Source: Brevipalpus yothersi
Lineage: Eukaryota; Arthropoda; Arachnida; Trombidiformes; Tenuipalpidae
DNA: 64,000 bases
Direction: 5' to 3'
NCBI GenBank assembly: GCA_003956705.1
Contig: QZCP01000667.1
Location: forward strand, 74,426-138,425
Shown here: piece after piece, positions 1-13,390 of the stretch
Numbering within the stretch: position 1 is the stretch's first letter
Layout of the letters: every line of letters starts with the position of its first letter
The notes under the pieces: generated by a model
Told to the model about the DNA's origin: nothing
Databases searched by the model: none
Seen by the model: only the letters and a program-made list of their open reading frames with translations
Translations under genes and position numbers: made by a program

Positions 1-64
<64 letters not shown>
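1..64. repeat. (GA)n microsatellite at the window edge
   Basis: An uninterrupted GA dinucleotide run occupies the first 64 bases and probably continues outside the window. It is one of seven plus-strand GA runs in the left 17 kb. No coding potential is assigned; open frames through such runs give only Arg-Glu repeats. Confidence 0.97.
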
Positions 65-67
<3 letters not shown>

Positions 68-644
68 GTGCCTGATTTCAGAAAACAGTTACAATCTGTA
101 TGAGACTTTCTTCTCTCTCATGAAATCAATTTATCGTTTATGAGTTGATCAATAAAAATTGTTGACATACGACAGCGTGAGAGGTGGATATCGGAATCGG
201 ATTGATGAAAAGAGGCGCACATAAAATTCGAATGGATGCTGCGTTGGATTTACTTTAGCTTGATGGCCAACACACGACCTGGCTTGATGCATCCAGTTAG
301 TCTGAATGTCTCCAGTTTTTTTCTTCTCTCTATCAAATCAATTCATCATGACGAAAAGAGAATCAGGATCAGTTGATTTCTTTTTCTCCTCTCTTTACCC
401 AGCATCACTTTCTTGCCTTTATCGCCTTGATTTGCTTCGCAACCGAGAAGCTTACCGATTTTGGTTGCAAGAATAAGGTTGAGAAAAGCGTATGTGTGTA
501 TATAAACTGTAAAATGTTTGCATTACAACTGAATTTTGATCACGAATTGCAAGTGATTCTTCGTGAAAGATCACCCATGATGATGTTGACGAATGATGGG
601 CCGAGGAATTCAGTGGTCAAAAAACGAAAGAGAGAAGATAGAAG

Positions 645-676
<32 letters not shown>

Positions 677-1479
677 AGAATCCAGATAGATTGAAAAATC
701 GTGATAATTTTCACCACTCTATATCTTATTGGATGATCTCAATTCATCAACTCAATAGATAGCTTCAAATCATGGCCTTCAACGTGAAAAAGAGAGAAAA
801 AAAGCCCACAAAATACAAACATAAAAATGAAGCCAAATAAGTAAAGCTCATGTATATATTGTTCACTTGAAAGCAATTACCATTGCCAAACTAATTTGAA
901 TTGTAATTGAAATTTTTCTCAATTCCAAATCTTATACTCAATCGGGCACATGTATCATGCAACATGTATACGTACACATGTACAGGTATCATGATTTTTG
1001 TTTGCAGCATCTTTGTTTCCACTTAACAACACATTCATTTCAACACGCTCTCAAAGGCTTTCAATCATTTTGGTACAGAAAATTTATGACCATTTGGTGC
1101 TGCTGTTGTTACAATATCATAGTGTTCATTTTTCAACACTTGCTAACCCAAGGACACAATTCCACGAATATTTAGAAAGCTTTCGTTATCCAGTCCACTT
1201 AATGGGTGAAAATGGGAGAGAGAAAAAAAAAGCTTTCGGTCCTCGAGGATCTAGATCCAGATTCATCGATCAATATTTAATGAACTAAAGTGTGCCAATA
1301 TTCGGTGTGAACGAAGTATCAGGCTTAAATGAGAAATTATTCCATTCAATTCATGATAATTTTCCATCAGAATAGGTTTACATGCTCATGCACATACACT
1401 TTTCACGCAGAAAGTCAAATAAATGGAAACAAAATGAGATGAAAAGCAAGTGAAAAGGTATTCTATCAACACTCAAATC

Positions 1480-1481
<2 letters not shown>

Positions 1482-1525
<44 letters not shown>
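1482..1525. repeat. (GA)n microsatellite
   Basis: About 22 GA units. It lies 170 bases left of a long TC array and could pair with it in single-stranded form. Confidence 0.95.
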
Positions 1526-1528
<3 letters not shown>

Positions 1529-1694
1529 CAGATCAAGAACAAGGCGAGAATGAATGATGACTATTGGATGAGATGTAAGAGAAAAGAGAAGCAGCAAGCG
1601 AAAAAAAGCTCATCTTCTTCCATTCACCATTCTATTCACGAATTCTGTTTTTATATTTTACTTTGAATTACTTTTACACAAATCATGACTTGAG

Positions 1695-1696
<2 letters not shown>

Positions 1697-1765
<69 letters not shown>
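1697..1765. repeat. (TC)n microsatellite
   Basis: About 34 TC units. This array is in the opposite orientation to the GA arrays on both sides (1482-1525 and 1844-1907). Confidence 0.95.
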
Positions 1766-1767
<2 letters not shown>

Positions 1768-1841
1768 AATCTCGCCCTCCAGGTTCCATTTAAACACTCA
1801 ACATTGTAGCCTCAATTACCAAAGGATGTATGATCTTGTCG

Positions 1842-1843
<2 letters not shown>

Positions 1844-1907
<64 letters not shown>
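1844..1907. repeat. (GA)n microsatellite
   Basis: About 32 GA units, 78 bases to the right of the TC array. Together they make an inverted repeat with arms of more than 60 bases. Confidence 0.95.
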
Positions 1908-1910
<3 letters not shown>

Positions 1911-3433
1911 ATGGATAAAAGAGAGCTTGTTTTTCCAATTTTTATCATCAAGTTGCATGTTGTAATTGAATTAAGCGGATCATAATGAAAGTGAATGCTT
2001 CCATGCTTACATGCCGATTGGGAAGAGAAGAATTTTTGTTCCATCTTCCCTGGGATGTTCCGTGGGCTGGGAAAATAGAAGAGGAAAGAAAGAAAAGATG
2101 GGAGAGAGAGAGAGATGTTGAAAGAAGAAGGGAGAGAGAGAGAAAAAAAGAGCGGGAAGAAAAACTGCTCCTTGAGGAAGGCTCCCCAAAACTCATAGTG
2201 GTCCGATGAGGATGGAGCGCTTAAGCTTTCATCACCTCACTAATAATAATGGGATGAGAATAGTTTATTCACTTAAGCTTCTCAGCATTCGTTTTTCTTA
2301 CTCTTTTTCTTTCTCTTCTTCTTCTTCTTTCTTCTTTAACCATCATCAAATCATTGCAGCAGAGCGTCTTGTGTGTGTGTATATGTGAATTGATGGTGGA
2401 AATGATGATGATGATTTGGAAGAGCAACAAAAATGAGAGTGAATCGATTGCCATGATAGCTTTCAATGTTCATATTTGATGCTAATTATTATTCATGACT
2501 TTTGTTTCAACTTGCATACCATCATTTTATGCTTCTTCTACTACACTGAGAAGAGTTTGACTCGAAAATCAAACTGGAAGAATAAATTTTTCTTTTTTCG
2601 CATGTTTTTTTTGCTTTCACCCAAGTTTGTTGAATCATGTGAAATAAGTTTGTTAGTTAATTGAGAATCAGTTATGTATACACGAGTAAAGGGTTATCAT
2701 TTCGGAAATATCTTTCAACGTCTGGCATTTTTGTTTCTTTTTCGGTGAAAATATGAATTTTTGAATGAAAAATTAACATTTTGTTGAAAAAAAAGTGCAC
2801 AACTTTTGAATCAACTGTGATTCTTTTCCGCATAATGATTGGAAATAACAGATAAAACGTGTCACGCTGGGTCACATCTTATTTGATTAAAATTTTTCCA
2901 TTTCTATTTCCAATCAAGCTGTGTGAATCGAGTATACATGTGTGTGTGTGCATGTATTGAATCGGAAGGATCGGTTACCATGCAGGGGTTTGATCAACTT
3001 GAACACAGTATCAGAGAATGATAAAGTATGTATCTATAGTTTTCCCCATTAACCTACAGTAGCACAGGTCATTTTGAAGGAAATTCTATCTTATCATTCT
3101 CTCTTGAATGTCTTCTATTATTTGTGATTTATCAGCATCTAATCCTCTTCATACAATTGTGTGTACAAAGTGAGAGAAAGAGAGAGAGATGGAAAGAGAG
3201 AAGAAAAATTCCATCTAATCTCGTCACCCATGAAAAAAAAACACCAAGTGTATTAGTGAGATACAACATCAAAGATGCTAGTCGGCATTCATCAGTATCT
3301 TAATTACAAGTTTCCATTGTTCTACTTGCAACTAAGACAACGTCTTGCAAAATATTTTTTTTCCCGCTTTTCAACTTTCAGCTTTTCTTCCACACTGATG
3401 ATGAGAAATCAATACCAAGTTTTGGATAAAAGA

Positions 3434-3437
<4 letters not shown>

Positions 3438-3481
<44 letters not shown>
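3438..3481. repeat. (GA)n microsatellite
   Basis: About 22 GA units with no associated gene. An open frame across it reads as an Arg-Glu polymer and is not counted as a protein. Confidence 0.95.
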
Positions 3482-3485
<4 letters not shown>

Positions 3486-4430
3486 ATAAATAATTACAGT
3501 TATGTGGTTATGTGGTTATGTTGAGAGCCGATATATTTATTCTTGATTCTTTTGAAGTCATTCGCATGCCGCATCAAATCCATTGTTCTTCTCTATCTCA
3601 TAAAGTTTCTGTCTTCTTTTTCTTCTCCTTCTTCTTCGTGATTCACAAACACCATAGAGAAGAAAAGGCATCCTCATCTAAGACGTTGGAAGAAGAAGAA
3701 GAAGAAAAAGAATGACAAAGAAAAAGAGAGAGAGAGAGAGAGAGATGATAATAATTAGCAGAGAAAGAGCGAGCATATTTTCTCTCTTCAAAAGGAAGAG
3801 AGAAAGATGATAAACGTGAAGAGATGAGCGTGATAATCGTTCGCCAAGTGGATACTTGTTGAGGTGATCTTATTGGTACCTATGATGATAAATAGATCAC
3901 TATCTGCCGACACTTGAAGTTTGACAGGAAAAACTATTTTCTTTCCAATGAGTTGGATGATAACACAACAAGGCTCCACAATTCACGCTGTTGATGAAAC
4001 AAATTCGAGTCAATACAGCAATAATACTGTGATGAGAATGTTCACTTGAAAAGAATATACGACACATACACTCAAGTGTTTTCACTTATCGAGGGAATAC
4101 CTTAGATAATGAGAAGAAATGAAAAAAGATTAAAAAGTTATGTGGAAATGAGAGAGGAAGATGGATAATGAATAAATGCTGAAACAAGTGAACACATTGA
4201 AAATGATCAAAAGGTTTGACTGACAAGTATGAGGTGAGATAAATCTTCAAGTTGATTATCTGTAATCAAGAAAGATTTGATGACTCTATGTTAAGAATTA
4301 ACAAATAGTAAGGTGAGAGAGAGAGAGCAAGAGGAAGAACTGTCGAGTGATACACGAGAGTAGAAAACGAATGTTTTGGCCAATATGGCTTTAAAAAACC
4401 TTCCCGAAAAAAAGGGTTGATTTATTTAGG

Positions 4431-4436
4431 CATCTC
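4431..4436 (-). terminator. Candidate polyadenylation signal for ZNF598
   Basis: AATAAA on the minus strand, about 350 bases after the ZNF598 stop codon. It is the first canonical hexamer I noticed downstream. This is position-based inference only. Confidence 0.4.
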
Positions 4437-4786
4437 AATTCAGCACCATGGTTGATCCATGAAGTGATATTCATTTGAGAAATGATCCAAGCTGATGAAA
4501 ATGAGCACAATTTGAATCTCAGTACAAGAAAAATATTGAGAATACATGCTAAAATATGGCGTTATGAAATTTGGTTTGAATCAGGAGTTTGATGGAAAAT
4601 TTTTACGAAAACAGTTCCTGAGTTGATGGAAAATTTCATTTGAAGATAAAAACTATAACTCAGCCATTCAACAACAACAAGAGTTCCCATCATGCACGAG
4701 TTGGTGGATAAATATTGTATCCAGGTCCGGGGTAGGTGTGAATGTGAAAAAATTCTGCCATACTCTTGACTTGTACAAATTAGTTA

Positions 4787-7655
4787 TTATCTAGCCGCTA
4801 AGTTTCCATGACGAGTGATGTGATCTGCTCCATCTTTTCTACTAAGTACCTGACCACAAAGTGGACAAACAACGAAATCAATATCACCCTCTCGAGTGAT
4901 CTCCCACACACCGGCTTGATTTGATCGCTTGGGAATGGCGCCTTTTCTTTGCTTCATGTAGGCCTCATGAGCTGTTAGTAACTGTTTTTGTTTTCTTATA
5001 TCGGGAAGAAGTACAATTAATTCTAACAGAATAGAGCTGAGTCTGGTTCCAAACATGTCAGCACATTTTTGATAATAAACATCAGGGGATAGTCTATCAT
5101 TTTGGAATTGGATAGATATATCTCGAAACTCGGGAAATCTGTTGTTTAAAATTCGTTCCAATGAGTCTAACAGTTGCTGATTACGTAGATCAAAGTCTTC
5201 AGGATGAATGAATTGATTATCATCATCAGATTCGTCTTGAACTGTGGGTTGTTTTTCTTTTCTTTTCTTTCTAGAAAGTTGAGTGTCATTCTCATTACTG
5301 TTGGGCTCGGATTGTTTTTGAAATCCATTCTTAAGTCTCTCATTTGAATCTTCCTTTGGAAAATCATCCATTTGACTCTGAGCAGCTTTCTTGGTGCTGG
5401 GGCTTGATTTCTTATTGCTTTTCTCATTTTGCTGTTTATCAGGCTTATTCATTGATTGTTCTTTTTTCACTTTTAAATCATTCTTATCACGGGTATTCTT
5501 AATCGATGATGATGATGATTTAGAGGTTGAAGCTGCTGGGACAGATGTTTTCGGCCTCATCATCAATTGAGCTAAAGAATTTAAAGTGAGGTCTTGATTA
5601 TTGCGATCGCCATTCTGACGCTTGTCGGTTTTATCAAAGCGATTATGATTAACATCCCTTTGGGATCCTTTCGATTGCACGTTGCCTTTAGAGTTGCCTT
5701 TCTTGGAGGCTGGATCTTGTTCACCACTGAGAGGAGGGAATAAATCATCGAAAGGAGCATTCTCTAAATCATCATATTTGTTGTTGCTAAATTCTTCATC
5801 AACTCTAGCGTCTGACAAAGGATCTTGTTTCACCACCCGGATCGATGTGAAATTTGGTGGACTCACTGGTCCAGAATCGTTCATTACCGATAACATTGAA
5901 TTTAAAGCTTGCTTTTTCTTTTTATTTCCTGAGATTTTGAATGGTAATGATGGAAAATCTTTCTCGTATCCAGGCTGAGGCTCATCACTGGAGGCAGGAT
6001 TTTTCTTATTACCAGTAGAATTTTGATTTGTTGCTGCAGGCTTACGACCAGAAGATTCAGTACCTTTATTACTAATAGATTTGTTAGATTTACCCTTTTT
6101 ATCATTACTAGTGACAGTGGCTGCTTTGGACTTGATTGTTTCGGCAAGAGAAACACTGTTGTTGTTGATTCGAATATTGGCTGGTGAGGCACCTTCGAAG
6201 GCACATAAAGCGGGAAACTCTTCTTCATTGGCTTGTCGATATGAGCTACTTCCCTCAAACTTTGCACTAAAACGAGTAGCTGCTTTAGGTGCACTTTTGG
6301 CTCGAGCGTTAGTGTTGGCAGAGTTTTTAGCATTTCCTTTTTTACCGGTTTTATTTGATGAACCATCAGCATTCGGTGCAGGAACACTTGGAGTCGCAGA
6401 TGTGGCGGTAGAAGATTCACCGAGAGATGGAAAATCTTCTGGTTTGGGAAGCTGTTGGGGTGGCCTCATGGGAACCGCTGCGGCACCAATAAGATCATAG
6501 TCCAATTCAAGTATAGGTGAAGTTGAACGATTACGATTTTCATCACGATCGTTATGTTTCCGTCTACCAGAACGCTCTGGACGATCATCATCAAAACTGG
6601 CTGTCACACTAGCTTCACCGCCTCTGGTACGCGGAAAAGGGTTAAATGAGAGTGTTAATGTGCGAGCATGTCTTGCCTCCGATCGGGTGAGACAATGAAC
6701 GGAAGCACGATGAGCTTGTAAATCTATTTCGGTGCGAAATACTAAAAATTGAACATCAACACAGGGCACCTCATCACAAACATAGTGATCATTTCGAAAA
6801 TGGCGATTAAGATCATCATAGGTGTCGTAAAAGACAATCTTGTTAGGATTACATAGATGACAGTAGAAATGATCTCGACGAAGATGAAAATTGAGTTCAT
6901 CTTCATCCATATATCTTTTATCGCAGAATTTGCAAGCTGGATGGCCTTGATATGACTTATCATTTGGATCACCACGTTGCAAATGAGCTTGAAGCTCATG
7001 CCGGCGATAATATTTACGCTCATCGCTGAATATTTTCAAATTTTTTACACATAATTCACACAAATTCAGATTATGTACCGTTCGTAAATGTTCATCTAGT
7101 TGTTCCACCTTATCAAATGGGGGACAGCGACCTTTGCAAATGTTACACTTTTCCTTTAATAGCCAGCTGAAAGCTTCCAAACAATCATCGGTCTCAAAAT
7201 AAATTTTGAACTGACGATTTAACATGAGAGTATTTTTTGATGCAAAATCCGAGTACTTTTTGTCAGGATTCTCGGTGAAAATAACCTGTGATGGAAGACA
7301 ATTCATTGGATGAGAGAAGTGAATTGAAATGAATGACGATACAATTTACCTCTGATATTTCTTGACGACATATTGGACATTCATTTTGACCACACAAGGC
7401 TCTCATTTTGGTTGAACAGTGATAGCATATCGGATGATCACAAGGTCCACGAGCAAATATTGCCTTACGATGTGGTCCAGGTATGGTGTGACAACAGACA
7501 ACACATAGAGTAGACTTTGTATTACTATTGTTAAATCTATCATGATTAGAAGTATGATTGTGATGATTATTATTACCACCATGATTATTGGTATTCATTT
7601 GGCCATAATGACTATTGGCTCGTCGATTAGTATTATTATTCATTGAAGAAGACAT
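4787..7655 (-). CDS. Znf598: E3 ubiquitin-protein ligase ZNF598 (Hel2 family)
   Basis: Two exons, 7655-7350 and 7285-4787, joined in phase 0 across a 64-base GT-AG intron, give 934 residues (human ZNF598 has about 900). The start is the first in-frame ATG. An Asn/His-rich N-terminus precedes a C3HC4 RING at residues about 51-97, with CVVC, CDHPICYHC and CPICRQE. A string of C2H2-type fingers follows (about 130-290), including CKFCDKRYMDEDELNFH, and a final CPLCGQVLSRKDGADH finger lies at the C-terminus. The middle is disordered and Ser/Asn/Lys-rich. In yeast and human this cytosolic ligase recognises collided ribosomes, ubiquitinates 40S proteins such as eS10 and uS10, and starts ribosome-associated quality control. 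That role is inferred from the family. All zinc ligands looked for are present. NAA50 lies directly upstream on the same strand. Confidence 0.94.
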
Positions 7656-8310
7656 TGTGCTTGGTACTAAATTTTGTTCCACACTTGATCACAAACTAAA
7701 CTAATTTATCAGAAATATATATATACTATCAATACTATATACCAATGTGATTATGTGGCAAGTTACGACCAAAAAAAAGGATTTTAGATTGTTTTATATT
7801 GACAGCACAACACAACACAGTTTTCACGAAGATCTAGGTTTTGGTGGAAGAGCTTTTCTCAAATCAGTATCAATCGAATCTTGAACACTATCCACGAATT
7901 TTATCAAGTATGTATAAGTGAGTAGCCTAAATGATGGTGACAATAGATTGACGTGCACACAATCAGCTTAATTAACAATCAAAATCAACAAAATTGTGAA
8001 ATTCAATTTCAGTTGGTCAAGTTTACGTTTTGGCAATTGGGATACAGAGTCTCAGGATTCGATATGTATTCTTTACGAAGCGCTCAGATTCAAATGATGT
8101 TGGAAGAAGAAAGGAAAGATTAGTTAAACTGAATCAGTTTTAATTACATGGCATCTTTTAATGAGTGTTTGTGTGTGAGTGTTGGTGAGTGTGAAACAAT
8201 TGAGAGAAAAGATAGGGAAGAGGATAAACAGTGGAGAGATGAGTAAAAAATTTTTCATTTTTCATTTTCTTTTTTTTTCAGTTGTTACTGATGTTGTTGC
8301 ATCATATTGA
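7656..8310. other. Spacer between NAA50 and ZNF598
   Basis: This stretch of about 650 bases separates two co-oriented genes. It should hold the NAA50 3' UTR and the ZNF598 promoter and 5' UTR. Minus-strand ATTAAA hexamers (8138-8143 and 8157-8162) are possible NAA50 polyadenylation signals. No other feature was seen. Confidence 0.45.
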
Positions 8311-8632
8311 TCATTTTGAGATTGTTTTCGATGGATGCTTCAAATTTTTTTGCAATACATAGGCTGCCGCTGGCTCAATTCGCTTATAATAGTTCTCTTT
8401 TTTGCTAATAATTTCGAAACCAAATTTTTTATAAAAATTCATCGCACCTTCATTGTCTATCTGGACATGAAGAAAAACACCATCCAATTTTTCGGCTTTG
8501 GCAAAGTTTAACACGTGCTCCAACATTTTGGTTCCTGAATTGGATTTTGATTTAGCGGTATGCGTGTATGTATGTTTGTTTGTTTGCGAGAATAATGTAT
8601 GGATTAGAGGACACATTCAATGGAACATGGTA

Positions 8633-8676
<44 letters not shown>

Positions 8677-9042
8677 AAGAAAAACGAATGTGAGATAAGT
8701 GGAGGAAATCATGACATGAATGCAAATGAAACAATAGACAGGAACCAACATTATTCAATACTAACCGATTCCCGATCTCCTGTACGGTGCCAAGCATCCT
8801 AGGGTCATTATGTACAAACGTTTTTGATTCTCTGATTCGTCAATTCGACAACACACACCACCAACGACAACATCATTATAGTAAGCTAATTTGGCCAATT
8901 CACCAGCTTCCAGAACGTCTTTGTAAAATTTGTCATTATAAACAACAGGAAAAACGACTTGATTCAATCTTTTCAATAAACGAAGATTGTGAACAGTAAT
9001 ATCACCCAATTCAGTGCGTCCACGGGCACTTTTGGCTCTCAT
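8311..9042 (-). CDS. Naa50: N-alpha-acetyltransferase 50 (NatE catalytic subunit, San)
   Basis: Two exons, 9042-8766 and 8534-8311, joined in phase 1 across a 231-base intron, give 166 residues (human NAA50 has 169). The start is the first ATG, giving MRAKSARGRTELGD; no earlier in-frame ATG exists. The GNAT fold is recognisable throughout: the substrate loop FPVVYNDKFYKDVL, the beta-4 strand RLYIMTLGCLAPYRR, the acetyl-CoA pyrophosphate loop RRSGIGT split by the intron, and the C-terminal NYYKRIEP and YVLQKNLK. Members acetylate the N-terminal Met of proteins starting Met-hydrophobic, associate with the NatA complex on ribosomes, and are needed for sister-chromatid cohesion in Drosophila (san). 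The intron contains a GA microsatellite. The secreted-protein gene at 9935 is divergent. The identification is firm. Confidence 0.97.
8635..8672. repeat. (GA)n microsatellite in the NAA50 intron
   Basis: About 19 GA units on the plus strand, so CT on the transcribed NAA50 strand. It lies just 100 bases upstream of the exon 2 acceptor. Confidence 0.95.
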
Positions 9043-9409
9043 GATGATGATGATAATAATCAATTAAATATACACACACACACCTTACACAATTCCCACA
9101 CTCCAACTTTAAGTTGATGTCTAATTGTGATTAAATCAATATCGATTATTTTTTTTAACCATCATCATTTTGAGCTGTATCAATAATAATAATTGTGTTT
9201 AGTACAAAAAAATGTCATCTTAATCACATGTATTTGAGTAGTTCATCACTTTTCCGCTAGGCTTGTGAAAATATTTTTTTCATCATGATTTTAATTTAAT
9301 TTGCATTCTTTGAATATATGATTTTTATGATGCGAAAAAAAATTTTCGGAATTTCAGAATTCTTAACGGAATTTCATCAATTTGATGCAAGGGTATTTAA
9401 GATGGAAAA

Positions 9410-9445
<36 letters not shown>

Positions 9446-9934
9446 AAAATTGTCAACCGAAAAAAAAGATTTTAGATGCATGACAGGAAGGTTAGATCGG
9501 TGAGAGAGAGAGAGAGAAAGTATGAATGCTTGTCGGATAAAGATGAAAGAGAAAGTAAGTCAACAGCGATGTGTACGAAAAATTAAATGAAATTAAAGGT
9601 AACTTACATTTTGGTAGGTGTAGAAAGTTGGAAAATTTGAGTCAGCCGGAAACTTGGTTTCGCTATATAATCAAGCGGATGTCCAATGGAGAAAGAGAGA
9701 GAGAGATAAAGAAAGAGAGAGCAAAAATTAACCATCGTCAGTATCAATTTTGAGTTCATGAATTTTACACTTAAAAATAGTAATCAAACTTGATGAATAA
9801 ATTTGTGTTTTGTTGTTGATCGGTGGAGATAGAAGTTGATGATCAGTGATACTGGGGAACAATAATCGAAAAGTTGATATTAACTATTCACTAGATTCGA
9901 AATTAAGCTTTCGTTTTTCGTTCACTTAATTGTC
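9043..9934. other. Divergent intergenic region (NAA50 / secreted N/Q-rich protein)
   Basis: About 890 bases separate two genes transcribed away from each other, so this stretch should hold both promoters. It contains a TG run (9411-9432) running into a GA run (9432-9445) and smaller GA patches near 9500-9520 and 9700-9720. No TATA box or initiator could be assigned with confidence. Confidence 0.5.
9411..9445. repeat. (TG)n-(AG)n compound microsatellite
   Basis: Eleven TG units are followed directly by about six AG units. The array lies in the presumed shared promoter region between NAA50 and the secreted-protein gene. Confidence 0.9.
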
Positions 9935-11912
9935 ATGATGGTCTGGACCAAAGGATCAGTGTCATGTTTTTTCATATGGTGTTTAATTATGTGTGGAGTG
10001 CCTATTCACGTTCGAACACAGAATAGTAACACCCAGAGTCACAATTTCAATCCACAGCCTCAACCGGTGCCTGTGCAAAATTTTAACACCAATCCAGCGT
10101 ATTCTAGTAATACTAATCAGCCGCCGAACAATAATAATAATAATGGCTATCAAAGTTACCAACAAGGTATTCGACCCTATCAATACGGCTACAATACCGG
10201 AATTCAACCTTACTCTTACACCTACAATTACCCTGACAATAATCAACAGAGTAATAATAATCAACAACCAAATCAAGGAGGATATCAGGTAGGATGGGAT
10301 TTAGATACATAATTTTTCCATCACGCTCATACTGACAAGCATGATGTTCGAGCTTTCCGAAAATTTTGTTTCTTAAACGAGAAGATTTTCCGTTCAATTC
10401 TGCACTGAAGAATCAATTTGAGATTGATTTCTGAAATTTTTCATCATTCTCAGAATTCCTGAGCCATTGCGATCACTTTTGTCTCTCTAGATCAGAAGAA
10501 TGATAGTATTCCGTTGCTCACCGATTATGAATCGATCATTCTCAAGATAAGTTTCCCTTCAAGCAGCTTAGCCTAGCCCATTCTAATAATTATGTCAATC
10601 CAATGGTGTACAGCATTTCGAATATGTGTGTACTAGAGGCTTGCTATTCGATCTCTGAGCTAAGTTACATTTCTCTTTCTTTATGAATACTGATGAAGTC
10701 TATCAAAATCAGCCTATTTGATCACTGAAATTTTCAGGCTTATTCCCGATCAGATCCCGGAATTTTGAAAAGTTTTAATTCAAAAAACTATTCTCAATGA
10801 ATTTCGAGTGCTGAAAGTCTCACATGGCATACAAAGTGTTTCTGTGTGTTAGAATGTCTGAGAATACTATTGTTACTCGACTGACCGATTCGATTGATAG
10901 TTAAAGTGTCTCAATTTGTTAATAGCAGTGATCTTGCTCATCATTTTGATATTTTCTGTTCTTCAATAAAAAAATGGAATCTCGATCTAGGGTTAAAAAA
11001 TTGTTAACATTCTCTATCTACACCAATCGAATGGATTTATCATGATAATGATAAATTTCATATTGCATTGGAAAATCTATCTAGAAATGATCATGAATGA
11101 TGTATATAAAAATTTATGCCCTTATTCAGGTTCATTTAAATGCATCAAAGTGAGACAAACAAAAAGTAACGGCATAACGTCGTATAATGTTCACCTGAAT
11201 GATTTAAAGATATTTAAACCTCATGTCCTTGAGAGGGACTTGAAAAAAATTTTTTTTTCTGTCTTTCTCTATCTTTTTTTCGCGGTTGCTTTACTATTCT
11301 TTCTTGTATTTTCCAGGCCAAAACTTCCGTCCAAAAAAAGTTTGAATAATTAACAGCCAATCAGTATTATTTTTCATCAAATTTTTTTTCTCTCTCTCTC
11401 TCTCTCTACTTACAGCTATTATTTTTTGTTTCACTTTCTACACTATTCTAAACACTTCCTTCCGGTCACCTCTGATTTTTAACCCAGTAGCTTGAGCCTT
11501 TATTTGTTTACGAACACTTTCAACAATTCAGTCCATGAAAAGGCAAGTAGTTTCCGAAATTTGAAATCACGATTGATTGTGATCATTCAATCAGATAAGT
11601 TTTTCTCACTACACTTCTTCCTGTGGTCAACATGATTTTCTGGAGGCTTAATTCAGATACACTGATAATTTATGCTGCTTCACGTAGCAATGCACAATGT
11701 TAGTTGAAAGTGTTGTGGGTGAAATTTTTGCATCTTATGAATCGAATTCATTTTATGATTCAACGAAAATATGGGTCAAGGTATTTTTCTTTGACAATTT
11801 TGGGCTGTTAGTCTCACAAAAAAATTCCTCTATCAGAGCACTTTCTAGACTTGAAGATTGTGCTATTGCCTCGAGGCTCATCATTATGCATCACTTTTAG
11901 TAATCAATTGCC

Positions 11913-11949
<37 letters not shown>

Positions 11950-13334
11950 ATCTTGAGAAGAAGAAGCAATTTCTATATCCATAATGAGGCACTGGAATTG
12001 AGGTAATTTGAATCATTTCTCATCCAACGGATGAGTAATTCGAGGCTTCCACCATGAATCCAGTACAGAAGAGCAAATGAGCCACTCATTAAGCATTCAA
12101 ATATGAATGATTTTTTTTTGTGAGCTAGTGATTTATCTATTTTTGGCTGTTAAATCTTCCATCGATTGATCGATTTGTATGAATATAGCAATGAGAGTGT
12201 GTGGGAGAGCGAAAGATGATCAATTCTATTTGAACATCAAGAAATGGTGGCTTTCGAATTAGCCTGTGATGAGGATCATGATCAAGCTGAATAGAGTTCA
12301 CAATCAAAGATCATGAGAGCGGAACATGATGCTTCATTCATGATACGAAAGACCTGTCAACAAGATGATCAAATCGAAAAATCATCATCAAATCATCTCT
12401 CGCTCTCTCTCCTCATCACCTTTGTTCTGCATGAGATTCAAGTCATCTATGATGCTTTCACACTATCAGTAAGCAATCAATGTTCCAATTTTTGGACACT
12501 CTCATCACCTCTTTTCCCGATTTCTCTCTCTCTCTCTCTTTTTCTCTCTCTCTCTTTCATTCTTTCTCTCCTAATCACAACAATCGGTGAAATGATTGCA
12601 CAACAATTTTTTTTCAAGTATATAAACTTTTAACTGCTCTGTTTTCTTTTTCTCTCTCATCGTGATGAAAGCGACATTCGAAAAAGTGTCCAAAATTTGA
12701 CATATTCGGGTGTGGCTGTCTTGGATTGTTGTTATGATTTGGTTTCTTTTTTTCTATCAATGTCTTGAAAAATGATATCAAGGTCATGCTTGTTATGTCT
12801 CAATCTAGACTGATGAGCGATGAAAGTGTGACGAATGAGTCTGAATAATTGAGTATGAATATATGTATATATTAAAGTCTTGCTCTTTATGGCCAATTGA
12901 TGAATCCATCAGACTGGGCGCTCTGAATGATCGAATCAATTTGCAATTCCAGATATTTTAGGGAACTTTTTGCCAAAATTATGTCTTAAAGATGGAATAA
13001 GCTAATATGCATTTCATTAAGAGACTCGTGTATACTTCTCAGAAGTATGGAGACATGCAGGGGGTTGAATGAACTAATAAAATTCAATCCAAATCTCTCC
13101 GGTTATCATTGTGAGATTAATAAGGTTGCTGTTCAATACTGATAAACGATACCCGATTAGAACTTTTGGAAACTTCAAACAAGATAGAAAACAAAAATTT
13201 TCGGAAACGCTTCCGTTACCCAACTTGTTGTTGTTGAAATAATGATCTTTCCTTGTGAATGAAGACACACTCACTTGAATTTGGTGAATCAGTATCAGTA
13301 TATGATAGAAAAAAGAGAGGAAAAGAAAGAAAAG

Positions 13335-13390
<56 letters not shown>

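Larger units (their letters stand above)
65..4786. other. Gene-free, microsatellite-rich stretch
   Basis: No credible gene was found here on either strand. The open frames are short, compositionally biased (Arg-Glu, Ser-Leu or Phe runs from GA/TC tracts) and show no protein family. The region holds four long GA/TC arrays plus shorter GA patches near 640-680, 2100-2160 and 3720-3745. It could be intergenic DNA or an intron of a gene lying to the left. Confidence 0.6.

Noticed and set aside
373..762. Plus-strand 129-residue open frame
   Set aside because: No family signature. The second half is an Arg-Glu polymer from a GA tract and there is no gene context.
3275..3493. Open frame ending in an Arg-Glu polymer
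   Set aside because: It is an artefact of reading through the GA array.
5902..6420. 172-residue minus-strand open frame and plus-strand 139-residue frame at 6081-6500
   Set aside because: Both lie over the ZNF598 coding exon in other frames and show codon-shadow composition.
9983..10397. Antisense and alternate-frame open frames over secreted-protein exon 1
   Set aside because: Their Ile/Tyr-rich composition mirrors the AAT/CAA codons of the real exon.
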